Shown here one piece after another: positions 8,376 through 16,889 of a stretch of DNA of 64,000 nucleotides (position 1 is its first letter; each line of letters opens with the position of its first letter). The position numbers and the translations under genes were made by a program. The notes beneath the pieces are model-generated. The model was not told the origin of the DNA, ran no database searches, and saw only the letters and a program-made list of their open reading frames with translations. Source of the stretch: Streptomyces sp. NBC_00273 (GTDB taxonomy: Bacteria; Actinomycetota; Actinomycetes; Streptomycetales; Streptomycetaceae); assembly GCF_036178145.1 (NCBI RefSeq), contig NZ_CP108067.1, positions 9,005,001 through 9,069,000 on the forward strand. The letters are read 5' to 3'.

Positions 8376-10220
8376 TCAGGCGGTCGGCGCGAGCACCCAC
8401 AGGCGGTGGTCCCAGCCGACGTCACGGCAGGCGCGCACCGCGAGCCCGGCCCGCTCCGCCAGCACGGTCACGTCCTTCACCGAACGCAGCCCGGAGCCGA
8501 ACGCCGCCGTGAGCCGCAGGTGGTGCAGGGCCGCGTCGATGTCGTCCGGGTCGGCCGCCTCGACCTGCTCGACCAGCACCAGGACGCCGTCGGCCGGCAG
8601 CGCGGCCGCGGCCTCCGTCAGCGTCAGCACCGCGTCCTCGTCCGGCAGCCACTCCAGCAGCCGGCACAGCAGCAGCGTCCCCGCACCCGACGGCACCGGG
8701 TGGGTCTGCGCGACGAGTTCCACCCGGGGCAGCACCTCCGGATCGAGGATCTGCCCGCCCAGGACGCCCAGCACCGACGGCAGGGCGGCGAGCCGCACCC
8801 GCAGTCCGGGGAACTCCTTGACGAGCGCGTTCACGACCGTGCCGGCGCCGTTGCCCGACGCACCGAGGACGTCCACCGCCGACCAGTCGTAGGCGCCGGC
8901 CACCCCGGTCGAGACCCAGCGCGCCTCGTCCTCGATCGCGGTACGGGCCGAACCGCCGAGGCGCACGTCGGTGCGCAGCGCCTCCGCCAGGGTCTCACCG
9001 GACGCCGTCCGGCAGCCGTTCGCGCCCGAACGCAGCCGCTCGGCGAGCCCCGCCAGCGACAGGTCGAAGGCGGCCTGCGCGCCGCGCAGGTCGTACTCCT
9101 CCAACGAGTGGTCGTCCTCGACCAGTTCCTCGCCCACCGGCGTCAGCCGGTAGCCGTCCTCGGCCTGCTCGAACACCTCGATCTCCACGAGGTACTTCAG
9201 CAGCGCGCCCAGCGAGCGCGGCTCGGTCCCGCTGCGCCGCGCCAGCTCCCCGGGCTCCCGTACGCCCTGGTAGACCAGGTCGACCAGGCCCAGGGTGACG
9301 GCCACGCGGATCGCCAGCCCCGGTGCCAGGTCGGTCAGTTCGTGGAGCCGGCCGTGCGCGTCCTCGCCCTCCAGGACATCGGGGTCGGCGGGCTCGGCGA
9401 GGCCGGGCGCGACCTCGGCCCGCCGCCAGTACCCGGTGATGTGCGTCTGCTCGCGCGGAACACCCCGCTCCACCGACAGGTGCCGCCGGATGCCCTTGAG
9501 GGTGACGGCCTCCCCGGCCGCCCAGACGAACACCGTGCCCGGCAGCCACTCCATGTCGCGCACCGCGCGCTCCAGCAGATCGCTGCGCCCGGCCGGCGTG
9601 CCCGCGCGCACCAGCCAGGTGACCTCGGCCTCCGCGCGCGTCGGCAGCTCCTGGCGGTGGCTCTCCTCGCCGACCTCGACGAACACCCGGGCCCGGGTCC
9701 CTTCGGGCATCTCGTCGAGCCAGCGGCCGATCGCGGGCAGCGCCGTCTCGTCGCCGATCACCAGCAGCCAGTCCGCGCCCTCGGGGTGGCCGTGCGACAT
9801 CTTCGGCCCGGCGATCCAGGTCACCTGGCCCGGAACGGCCTGCTGCGCCCACGACGATGCGATCCCGCCGTCGTGCCGGACGAAGTCGAAGTCGATCTCC
9901 CCGGCCACCGGGTCGAACCGCACCGGCGTGTAGTCCTTGGAGATCGGCCGTCCGTCCGAAGGCCAGTCCAGGCTGCTGACGTTCTGCCGGGGCAGCACCG
10001 GATCCCGGCCCTCCTCCGCGAAGAAGAACTTCACGTGGTCGTCGAAGCCCTCCGTGCGCAGCGGCGGCAGGGACAGGCCCGCGTGCTCGAAGGCGTGCAG
10101 CTGAGGCCCGCCCAGGGTCACCCGCCGCATCCCGGGCGTGACGTCCGAGACGCGCAGCACCGTCAGCTCCCTGAGCACGATGGGGAAGGTGACGACCGAG
10201 CGGGGACTACGGGTGGACAT
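8376..10220 (-). CDS. Siderophore-interacting protein (FAD ferric reductase) fused to methyltransferase-like domain
   Basis: About 614 residues; start ATG 10220 with GAAGGAG ten bases upstream. The first about 275 residues are a ViuB/SIP-type ferric-siderophore reductase: the FAD-binding KDYTPVRFDP stretch, the GDETALPAIGRWLDEMP nucleotide-binding segment, VWAAGEAVTLKGIRRHL and GYWRRAE are hallmark motifs. It would use NAD(P)H and FAD to reduce Fe(III) from an imported siderophore in the cytoplasm. The rest (about 285-614) looks like an O-methyltransferase-type helical dimerisation region and Rossmann-like fold, but the SAM glycine motif is poor (VLGASGNGAGTVVNAL), so methyltransferase activity is doubtful. 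SIPs are normally about 260-280 residues. It precedes the ABC importer in the window. No iron box is visible upstream. Confidence 0.8.
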   Translation of the reverse strand: MSTRSPRSVVTFPIVLRELTVLRVSDVTPGMRRVTLGGPQLHAFEHAGLSLPPLRTEGFDDHVKFFFAEEGRDPVLPRQNVSSLDWPSDGRPISKDYTPVRFDPVAGEIDFDFVRHDGGIASSWAQQAVPGQVTWIAGPKMSHGHPEGADWLLVIGDETALPAIGRWLDEMPEGTRARVFVEVGEESHRQELPTRAEAEVTWLVRAGTPAGRSDLLERAVRDMEWLPGTVFVWAAGEAVTLKGIRRHLSVERGVPREQTHITGYWRRAEVAPGLAEPADPDVLEGEDAHGRLHELTDLAPGLAIRVAVTLGLVDLVYQGVREPGELARRSGTEPRSLGALLKYLVEIEVFEQAEDGYRLTPVGEELVEDDHSLEEYDLRGAQAAFDLSLAGLAERLRSGANGCRTASGETLAEALRTDVRLGGSARTAIEDEARWVSTGVAGAYDWSAVDVLGASGNGAGTVVNALVKEFPGLRVRLAALPSVLGVLGGQILDPEVLPRVELVAQTHPVPSGAGTLLLCRLLEWLPDEDAVLTLTEAAAALPADGVLVLVEQVEAADPDDIDAALHHLRLTAAFGSGLRSVKDVTVLAERAGLAVRACRDVGWDHRLWVLAPTA

Positions 10221-10493
10221 CCGACTTGCTCCTTCACATCCGTCCGGCAGATCCGGCATGCGGCCACGCTACGGCGCTGCGCGCGCCCCGCATCCAACCC
10301 GCGGACCACGGCACTGCCACCCCGCGCGCAATCCGGACGCCCGCTTCCACGATCCGGTGCGCAGGCTTCGACGCCGGTGCCGGACGCGCTCCTAGCGTGG
10401 CCACGGTGTCCCCCTCACCCACCCCACCGCCCGCCCTGCTGCGCCCCGGGGCGGGAAGAAGCGGTTGAGGAGGAGCAGGGCGGGCTGACGGGC

Positions 10494-11154
10494 GTGGAGT
10501 TCTCCTACGGGTGCCGGGGCGACCGGCCGCCCGTCGTTGCCGGGCTGTCCCTGACGGTGCCCGCGGGCGATCGTCTGGTCATCGTGGGGGGAGACGGGAT
10601 CCGGCAAGTCCACCCTGGGCCGGCTGCTGGCCGGGCTCTACCCGCCGGACCGGGGCACGGTGGCCTTCGCCGGACACGACCTGGCCGGCTTGGACCCGGC
10701 CCGGCTGCGGTCCCGCGTCGCGCTGGTCCCGCAGGAGGTCGCCCTGGTCGACGGCACCCTCGCCGAGAACCTCGGGATGACCGCCGTACCCCCGGACCGT
10801 GCCCGCATGGAGGAGACGGTGGCCGGGCTCGGCCTCATGGGTTGGATCCGCTCCCTCCCCGAGGGCCTCGATACCCGCGTGGGCACCCGTACGCTGTCGG
10901 CCGGTGAGCGTCAACTGGTGGCCATCGCCCGGGCGGCGCCGGCCGATCCGGCGGTCCTCGTCCTCGACGAGGCCACGGCCGGGGTCGACCAGGACACGGC
11001 GGGCCGGATCGAGGAGGCCCTGTCGGCGGCGGCCGCGGACCGGACCCTCATCGTGATCGCGCACCGCGCGGACACCATCGCCCGCGGCCACCGGCTCCTC
11101 ACGATGCCCTCCGGCGAGCTCACCGTCCGGCTCCCCGCACCGACCCGACCCTGA
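10494..11154 (+). pseudogene. ABC transporter ATPase domain broken by a +1 frameshift
   Basis: The two halves of an ABC exporter-type nucleotide-binding domain lie in different frames. Frame 1 (from GTG 10494) gives VEFSYG...GLSLTVPAGDRLVIVG. The Walker A continuation GETGSGKSTLGRLLAG is one base out of register, followed by VALVPQE (Q-loop), LSAGERQLVAIARA (signature), VLVLDEATAG (Walker B) and IAHR (H-loop). The switch is at a run of six G at 10586-10591; five G would restore one frame. There is no transmembrane domain upstream although such NBDs are usually fused to one. Either this is a decayed exporter remnant or the G run is a sequencing error; even if repaired it is an orphan NBD. Confidence 0.75.
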
Positions 11155-11235
11155 GGGCTGGACCTCAAGCGCGCTCGAGCTCCTACGGTGTCGTGCGCAG
11201 ACGATCTCGAAGTGAGCGAACGGAGCGGATCCGCC

Positions 11236-11694
11236 ATGGAGTACTCGCACGACGATGCCGAACTGGTCCGGCAGCCCATCGGTTACTGGAGCTGGGCCGC
11301 CTCGGACGCGGTGGTCACCCGCATCAGGGCCGTCCTCGCCGGAATCGGCACCACTCAGCCGCAGGCATGGATCCTGGCCCAGATCGCGAATGCCGAGGTG
11401 CCGCCGACCCGCGACGGGGTGACCGGCGTGCTGAGCGGCTACGCAGCCGTGGGCATCGACGACCTCGACGAGGAGATCGACGCCACCGTCGGCCGCGGCT
11501 GGGTCACGCAGGACGCGGACGGACACCTCGAACTCACGGCCGCGGGAACGGACTTCCACGCCCGGGTGGCCGCGACGCAGGCGGAGCTGTGGCAGGAGCG
11601 GCACCGGGGGATCCCGGACGAGGAGTACGTCATCACGCTCAAGGTCCTCCAGCGGTTCATCCACAACACGGGAGGCCACGCCTGGCACCACTGA
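11236..11694 (+). CDS. Small winged-helix (MarR-like) protein
   Basis: 152 residues, start ATG 11236 with GGAG nearby; the frame is open upstream but less well supported. It has the shape of a MarR/PadR-type winged helix: a helical start (WSWAASDAVVTRIRAVL), a middle region like a recognition helix with beta-wing (DEEIDATVGRGWVTQDADGHLELTAAG) and a C-terminal helix. Similar Streptomyces proteins are annotated as MarR family regulators. It could regulate a neighbour, but has no adjacent divergent partner. No cofactor or metal motif is visible. Confidence 0.6.
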   Translation: MEYSHDDAELVRQPIGYWSWAASDAVVTRIRAVLAGIGTTQPQAWILAQIANAEVPPTRDGVTGVLSGYAAVGIDDLDEEIDATVGRGWVTQDADGHLELTAAGTDFHARVAATQAELWQERHRGIPDEEYVITLKVLQRFIHNTGGHAWHH

Positions 11695-11776
11695 GTGCAG
11701 GTTCGTCTCCCGTGGTCGGTGGCAGCACGTCGTCCACCCCGGTGTGCACGACGGGGTGCTCGGCCGGAACCGCCGC

Positions 11777-11810
11777 GGCGGGCCCGGCTCCTCGAGGAGC
11801 CGGGCCCGCC
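11777..11810. terminator. Perfect 17-bp inverted repeat, bidirectional terminator
   Basis: GGCGGGCCCGGCTCCTC (11777-11793) is followed directly by its exact reverse complement (11794-11810). It sits between two convergent genes, the winged-helix gene ending at 11694 and the siderophore-binding lipoprotein ending at 11834, so it probably ends both transcripts. Confidence 0.8.
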
Positions 11811-11833
11811 CGCGGGCCGCGTGAGCGCGGGTG

Positions 11834-12886
11834 TCACTGGCCGGCGACGGCCTTCGCGAGGAGCGGGGCGAGCTGCTCGACCACCCACGGGGCGCTCAGC
11901 GGGTCCGGGTAGGCGATGGCCGAGGAGAGCGAGTTGTCCGACGGGATGACCGTGAAGTGCTTGGTCTTCACCGCGTTCAGCGACTGGAACAGCTTGTTGG
12001 ACTCCAGCTCGGTCGCGCCGATCACACCGCGGTCACCGAAGGGGTAGGTGACGAGGAGGACGTCGGCGTCGAGCTGGTCCAGGTTCTCCAGGCTCACGGC
12101 GTTCTTGTTCGGCGCGTAGTTCTTCGCCTTGTCGGTCTTGGTGAAGCCGAGCTTCTCGAAGACGCCCGGGTCCTGGTCGGCGTAGGACATGAAGCTGACC
12201 TGCTCGGGGTGGACGACCGCGTAGGTGTACGCCTTGCCCTTGAACTCGGGGTGCGCGGCGGCGGCTTCCGTCGTGGCCTTCTCGTTCGCCGCGATGACCT
12301 CGTCCGCCTTGGCGCTCAGACCGAGGGCCTTAGCGGCCGTCTTCAGCCGGTCCTGCCAGGTGAGGGTGTCGGCGTGGGCCTTGTCGGTGAAGGTGACCAC
12401 CGGAGCGATCGGCTGCAGCTTGGCGTAGTCCGCGTCCATCTCCCAGGTGTTCATGCCGAGGATGATGTCGGGGGCCTCGGCCGCGATGGCCTCGTAGGCG
12501 GTGCCGTCGCTGTCGTCGTACGTCTTCAGCTTGCCGGCGCCGAGCTTGTCGATGGCGCGCTGCTTGTACTCGGGCACCTTGGCGCCGTCCTCCACGTCCG
12601 GGGTGATCACCGGGACGATACCGAGGGCCAGCGCGATGGCGGTGTCTCCGTCGGAGACCGTAGCGACCTTCACCGGCTTCTTCTTGACCTCGGTCTTGCC
12701 CCACGCGTTGGTGAGGGAGACGGGGAAGGCGGCGGACGCGTCGGCTCCGGCGGCGGCCGGCTTGTCCTTGGCGGCGGTCGAATCCCCGCCGCCGCACGCG
12801 GTGAGCAGGCCGAGACAGGCGGCGGCCGCGGTGAGGGCGGCGAGGGCGCGGACCGGGCGACGGCGCGTTCTGTGCAGAACGGACAT
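11834..12886 (-). CDS. Ferric-siderophore binding lipoprotein of ABC importer
   Basis: 350 residues, start ATG 12886 with AGGAG upstream. N-terminal RTRRR, hydrophobic core and lipobox LLTAC with Cys31 show a lipoprotein anchored outside the membrane. After a low-complexity Ala/Lys linker comes a class III periplasmic-binding fold (FecB/FepB type): KPVKVATVSDGDTAIALALG, EAIAAEAPDIILGM and DVLLVTYPFGDR are typical positions. It captures the ferric siderophore and delivers it to the two permeases. Last gene of the leftward operon permease-permease-ATPase-binding protein, 14 bp after the ATPase gene. Whether its ligand is the siderophore made in this window is inferred from proximity and iron-box control of the operon. 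Confidence 0.92.
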   Translation of the reverse strand: MSVLHRTRRRPVRALAALTAAAACLGLLTACGGGDSTAAKDKPAAAGADASAAFPVSLTNAWGKTEVKKKPVKVATVSDGDTAIALALGIVPVITPDVEDGAKVPEYKQRAIDKLGAGKLKTYDDSDGTAYEAIAAEAPDIILGMNTWEMDADYAKLQPIAPVVTFTDKAHADTLTWQDRLKTAAKALGLSAKADEVIAANEKATTEAAAAHPEFKGKAYTYAVVHPEQVSFMSYADQDPGVFEKLGFTKTDKAKNYAPNKNAVSLENLDQLDADVLLVTYPFGDRGVIGATELESNKLFQSLNAVKTKHFTVIPSDNSLSSAIAYPDPLSAPWVVEQLAPLLAKAVAGQ

Positions 12887-12900
12887 GATGGTGGTGTCTC

Positions 12901-13728
12901 CTATGCGGGGATTCGACGGCCCAGGGGGAAGATCTGGGGCCGCTCTGAGCGGGGATGGGGGACGACGAGACAGTCCAGGCCGAACACTTCGGCCACGGTC
13001 TCCTCGGTGAGCACCTCTTCGGGAGTGCCCCGGCGCACGATCCGGCCGTCGCGCATGGCGACGATCGTCGAGGCGTACAGGGCCGCCTGGTTGAGGTCGT
13101 GGGACACCAGCACGATCGTCTTGCCGGCCTGCTCGTTGAGGTCGGCGAGGAGGTCCATGACCTCGATCTGGTGCGCGATGTCCAAGTAGGTGGTGGGCTC
13201 GTCCAGGAGCAGCGTCGGCGTGTCCTGGGCGAGCGCGAGGGCGATCCACACGCGCTGGCGCTGGCCGCCGGACAGCTGGTCGACCGGACGGTCGACCAGC
13301 TCGGCGGTACCGGTCGCCAGCAGGGCGTCCGCGATGACCACGTCGTCGGCGGCGGTGCGCCGCTGCCCGAACCGACGGTGCGGATGGCGGCCGCGCCAGA
13401 CGAGGTCGCCGACGGTGATGGACTCCGGGGCGATCGGCGACTGCGGCAGGATGCCCAGGCGCCGGGCCACCTCGCGGGTGGACAGGGCGTGGATGTCCTG
13501 GCCTTCGAGGAGGACCGAGCCGGCCGCGACGGGCAGCAGCCGGGCGATGGACTTCAACAGGGTCGACTTGCCGCAGGCGTTCGGGCCGACCAGCGCGGTG
13601 ATCTTGCCGGGCTCGATCCCGAGGGACAGCTCCTCGATGATCGGCTTGCGCTCGTACCCGGCGCTGATGCCGCGGGCTTCGAGCCGGAAGCCGGCGTCGG
13701 GGGAGGCGGGTGCGGGTCGTGCGCTCAT
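12901..13728 (-). CDS. Ferric-siderophore ABC importer ATPase (FepC/FhuC type)
   Basis: 275 residues. Walker A GPNACGKST, Q-loop GILPQSP, signature LSGGQRQRVWIALALA, Walker B LLLDEPTTYLD and H-loop LVSHDL are all present, with the FepC-like phrase DIAHQIEVMDLL. It powers import through the two adjacent permeases. The start codon at 13728 overlaps the end of the upstream permease gene by four bases (stop at 13725), which indicates translational coupling. The Ala in the Walker A loop (GPNACGKST, where GPNGCGKST is usual) is a mild variation seen in this family. Confidence 0.95.
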   Translation of the reverse strand: MSARPAPASPDAGFRLEARGISAGYERKPIIEELSLGIEPGKITALVGPNACGKSTLLKSIARLLPVAAGSVLLEGQDIHALSTREVARRLGILPQSPIAPESITVGDLVWRGRHPHRRFGQRRTAADDVVIADALLATGTAELVDRPVDQLSGGQRQRVWIALALAQDTPTLLLDEPTTYLDIAHQIEVMDLLADLNEQAGKTIVLVSHDLNQAALYASTIVAMRDGRIVRRGTPEEVLTEETVAEVFGLDCLVVPHPRSERPQIFPLGRRIPA

Positions 13729-14837
13729 GCGGGGGCTCCTTGCCTGCGCCGGAGGATCAGCCAGACGAAGTAGGGGGCGCCGAGCAGTGCAGTGAGGACG
13801 CCCGTCGGTACCGGGCTGATCACAGGGCCGTGCTGGGCGAGGACGTCGGCGCCGAGGACGATGACGGCGCCGATCGGGACGGCCAGGGCGACCGACCGGT
13901 CCGCGCCGACCAGCCGGATCGCGATGGGACCGCTGATCAGCGAGACGAATCCGATCGGGCCCGTGACGCTGGTGGCGAGCGCGGCGGCCGCGGCCCCGAC
14001 CAGCAGCGTCGCGATCCGGACGGCGCCCACCCGGGTGCCGAGCCCGAGGGCGAGCTGGTCACCGAGGGCCATGCCACCCAGGGAGCGGCCCAGCAGCGCG
14101 GCGCAGAGCCCGCACACGGCGAGCGCGCCCGCCAGCGTGGACACCCCTTCCCAGGTGGCATCGTTGACGCTGCCGACCAACCAGCGCATCACCTGCGCGA
14201 TCCCGTGCTGACCGGCCACCGTGAACAGGTAGTTCACGTACGCGGTGCACACGGCGCTCAGGCCGATGCCCACGAGGACCAGGCGGTACGTGTCCACGCC
14301 CCCGCCGCGCCCGCTCAGCGCGAGCACCGTCGCCACCAGGGCGAAGGCACCGCCGAGGCCGGCCAGGGAGGTCCCGAAGGGAACCGCCGGGGCGAACAGC
14401 AGCATCGTGGTGGCGCCGGCCCCGGCGCCCGCCGAGATGCCGACGATGTCCGGGGTGGCCAACGGGTTGCGGATGAGCCGCTGGTACAGGGCGCCGGAGA
14501 GACCGAAGAGGGCTCCGGCGAGCAGCGCCGCCAGTGCGCGCGGCATCCGGATGCGGAAGATCACGTAGTCGGCCAGTCCGGTGCGCAGCCCGAAGGCGGC
14601 GGGCAGGACGTCGCCCGCCGGGATCCGCTTGACCCCGCCGAGCAGCAGCGAGGCGGCGAGCAGACCGAGCAGCATCAGGACGAGTACGCAGACGACGAGG
14701 CGGGCCCTGCGGACCCCCGCCCGGTGGGCACCGCGCAGCCGGGCCGCGGTGGCGGCCCTGAGCTCGGCCGCGGTGTCCCGGGAGGCCCGTCCGAGGTCCC
14801 GGGCCCCGTCCGTACGGGGCGCGTGTGTCTGTGGCAT
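13725..14837 (-). CDS. Ferric-siderophore ABC importer permease 2 (FepG type)
   Basis: 370 residues, start ATG 14837; a longer frame exists but the start follows the first permease's stop by five bases, typical of this operon. A hydrophilic N-terminus of about 50 residues precedes about nine to ten hydrophobic segments. FecCD-family landmarks include RMPRALAALLAGALFGLSGALYQ, the NPLATPDIVGISAGAG segment and the coupling-helix region LALGLGTRVG. It pairs with permease 1 to form the membrane channel. The C-terminal ALLGAPYFVWLILRRR is the family ending. Confidence 0.93.
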   Translation of the reverse strand: MPQTHAPRTDGARDLGRASRDTAAELRAATAARLRGAHRAGVRRARLVVCVLVLMLLGLLAASLLLGGVKRIPAGDVLPAAFGLRTGLADYVIFRIRMPRALAALLAGALFGLSGALYQRLIRNPLATPDIVGISAGAGAGATTMLLFAPAVPFGTSLAGLGGAFALVATVLALSGRGGGVDTYRLVLVGIGLSAVCTAYVNYLFTVAGQHGIAQVMRWLVGSVNDATWEGVSTLAGALAVCGLCAALLGRSLGGMALGDQLALGLGTRVGAVRIATLLVGAAAAALATSVTGPIGFVSLISGPIAIRLVGADRSVALAVPIGAVIVLGADVLAQHGPVISPVPTGVLTALLGAPYFVWLILRRRQGAPA

Positions 14838-14842
14838 GTCAC

Positions 14843-15892
14843 TCACATCCGGACCAGGTCGCGGCGTCGCGCGAGCCACACGAAGAAGGGAGTGCCGAGG
14901 AGGGCGGTCATCACCGACACCTGGATCTCACCGTGGTCGATCACCAGGCGTCCCGCGGTGTCGGCGCCGACGAGCAGGACGGCTCCGCACACCATGGACA
15001 GCGGCAGCGACCAGCGGTGGTCCGCGCCCACCAGCATCCGGGCGGTGTGTGCGGCGACCAGTCCGACGAAGGCCACCGGCCCCACGGCCGCGGTGGCGGC
15101 GGCGCACAGCAGCACCGCCACGGCCGCACTCGCGAGCCGGGCCCGCTCCACCCGGATGCCGAGCCCGCGGGCGGTCTCGTCACCGAGGCTCAGCAGGTTC
15201 AGGGTGCGCCCCAGGGGAAGCGCCAGCAGCAGGCCGGTGAGCGCGAACGGGAGCACCTGGCCCAGGAACTGGCCCCGGCCGGTGAGTTGGCCGACGGACC
15301 AGAAGCGCAGGTGGGCGTAGACGGCCTCGTCGCGCACCACGAGCAGGGTGATGAGCGAGGACATCACCGCGGCGACGGCGACGCCCGCGAGGACCAGTCC
15401 GATCGTGCTGCTGCCCGCGTTGGTGCGGGTCCCGATCAGGAAGACGAGGACCGCGGTCACCGCCGAGCCCGTCAGCGCCATCCAGAAGTAGCCGTGCACG
15501 CCGGACGTGTCGAGGAAGAGGATGCCGAGTACGACGAACACGGCCGCGCCCTGCTCCACGCCGAGGACGCCCGGCTCCGCCAGCGGGTTCATCGTCAGCG
15601 CCTGCATGATGAGCCCAGAGGCGCCGAGGGCGGCCCCGACGGTCAGGCCCAGGAGCGTGCGGGGTATCCGCTCCGTCCACAGGACGTCGCCGTTGTAGCC
15701 CTCCGCGCCGGGGTGCAGCAGGATCCGCACGATTTCCAGCGGGGATATGTCACGCGCACCGAGGCCGATGCTCGCGATGGTCACGGCGGCCAGCATCAGG
15801 CCGGCGAGCACCACGACCACCGCTGCGCGCGGGGCACGGGGCCGCGCGGGCGTCGGGGTCGGTGGTGCGGCCGGCGAAGCCGATTGCTTCAT
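14843..15892 (-). CDS. Ferric-siderophore ABC importer permease 1 (FepD type)
   Basis: About 349 residues, start ATG 15892 (an in-frame GTG lies at 15913). A Pro/Ala-rich cytoplasmic N-terminus is followed by about nine to ten membrane segments. FecCD landmarks: RIPRTLLGLTVGAALGASG, MNPLAEPGVLGVEQGAA, SLGDETARGLGIRV and TALLGTPFFVWLARRR. First gene of a four-gene leftward operon that begins just downstream of an iron box at 15930, so it should be expressed under iron starvation through DmdR/IdeR derepression. Confidence 0.93.
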   Translation of the reverse strand: MKQSASPAAPPTPTPARPRAPRAAVVVVLAGLMLAAVTIASIGLGARDISPLEIVRILLHPGAEGYNGDVLWTERIPRTLLGLTVGAALGASGLIMQALTMNPLAEPGVLGVEQGAAVFVVLGILFLDTSGVHGYFWMALTGSAVTAVLVFLIGTRTNAGSSTIGLVLAGVAVAAVMSSLITLLVVRDEAVYAHLRFWSVGQLTGRGQFLGQVLPFALTGLLLALPLGRTLNLLSLGDETARGLGIRVERARLASAAVAVLLCAAATAAVGPVAFVGLVAAHTARMLVGADHRWSLPLSMVCGAVLLVGADTAGRLVIDHGEIQVSVMTALLGTPFFVWLARRRDLVRM

Positions 15893-15929
15893 GGGTCTTC
15901 GGGTACTCCTCACCTGCTCAAGCTCGAAG

Positions 15930-15948
15930 TTAGGTTAGCCTTACCGAA
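15930..15948. promoter_or_regulatory. Iron box (DmdR/IdeR operator), importer and AraC genes
   Basis: TTAGGTTAGCCTTACCGAA matches the actinobacterial iron box TTAGGTTAGGCTNACCTAA at most positions. It lies 38 bp before the importer operon start (leftward) and 16 bp before the AraC-type gene (rightward), so one operator may serve both. The right half is degenerate, the weakest of the eight boxes. Confidence 0.75.
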
Positions 15949-15963
15949 GCGGGGCCCGGTCCA

Positions 15964-16803
15964 ATGCCGGAGTCGAACCGCTCACAATCAGGGGTCAAGA
16001 ATGCGGACCCTGCGGTAGGGGAGGATGTTGTGGCCGAGACGGGACTGCGCAGCGTGCGGGCCGAGGAGACCCGTGCGGAGGACGCGATCGTGGCCGATGA
16101 CGATTTCATCGCCGAAGGCGGACACCCGCTGCACGTCCACGAGTTCCACCAGTTCCTGCACGTGCCGGTCGGCCGGATCGTGGTCACCGCCCTCGGCCGG
16201 GACTACGAACTGTCCGCCTCGGTGGCCCTGTGGATCCCGGCGGGCATCGCACACAGCGCACGGTTCGGAGCCGACTCCGTCATCGCGGTCGAGTCCTTCG
16301 ACGCGGATCGGTTCGAACTGCCGTACCGGGACGTCACCACCATCAACGTCACCGACGCCCAGCGCAGACTCGTCCTCGGGCGGATGCGCAGCACCTGCGC
16401 CCAGGAGGAGGACCCGGAGGTCTTCGCCGCGCTGTCCGCGGGGCACCGCAACTGCCTGCCGCTGCCCCAGCCCACCAGCCACACCGCCGGCGCCGTGGCG
16501 CGGGAGTTGGCCCGGACGCCGAGCGACCCGCGCACCGCGACGGAGTGGGCGGAGAACCTCTACACGAGCTCGACCAGCCTGCGCCGGGCCTTCCGCGCGG
16601 AGACCGGGATGGCCTTCTCCGAATGGCGCACCCGGCTCCGGCTCAACCATTCGCTGGGCCTGCTGGAGCAGGGCCAGTTGGTCAGTTCCGTGGCCGCCCG
16701 GGTGGGGTTCGTCAGCACCAACGGCTACATCCTGGCCTTCCGCCGCCACTTCGGGCAGACCCCGGGCGCGTACGTGCGCAGCTCGCTGGACCGGTCCGCC
16801 TGA
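15964..16803 (+). CDS. AraC-family regulator beside siderophore importer
   Basis: 279 residues. An N-terminal cupin-type sensor (HPLHVHEFHQFLHVPVGRI, then a VALWIPAGIAHSARF strand typical of AraC arm domains) is followed by a C-terminal double HTH. Recognisable parts are WAENLYTSSTSLRRAFRAETGMAFSEWR and VSSVAARVGFVSTNGYILAFRRHFG. Such regulators often sense the cognate ferric siderophore and activate the importer. It is divergent from the importer operon, sharing a 71-bp control region with an iron box. ATG 15964 has no strong ribosome binding site; a downstream GTG near 16030 cannot be excluded. Confidence 0.88.
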   Translation: MPESNRSQSGVKNADPAVGEDVVAETGLRSVRAEETRAEDAIVADDDFIAEGGHPLHVHEFHQFLHVPVGRIVVTALGRDYELSASVALWIPAGIAHSARFGADSVIAVESFDADRFELPYRDVTTINVTDAQRRLVLGRMRSTCAQEEDPEVFAALSAGHRNCLPLPQPTSHTAGAVARELARTPSDPRTATEWAENLYTSSTSLRRAFRAETGMAFSEWRTRLRLNHSLGLLEQGQLVSSVAARVGFVSTNGYILAFRRHFGQTPGAYVRSSLDRSA

Positions 16804-16830
16804 CCGGGCCGGGCCGGGCCCGAAACTGAC

Positions 16831-16869
16831 CTGCCCCGTACCCGGGGTCACGACCCGGGTACGGGGCAG
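16831..16869. terminator. 16-bp stem hairpin, bidirectional terminator
   Basis: CTGCCCCGTACCCGGG (16831-16846) and CCCGGGTACGGGGCAG (16854-16869) pair perfectly with a 7-base loop. It lies between the convergent AraC gene and lipoprotein gene. Confidence 0.8.
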
Positions 16870-16889
16870 TCGGCATTCGGGTGTCCGGC

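Noticed and set aside
12955..15320. Long + strand frames opposite the importer operon
   Set aside because: They are shadows of the permease and ATPase genes, which show complete family motifs on the minus strand.
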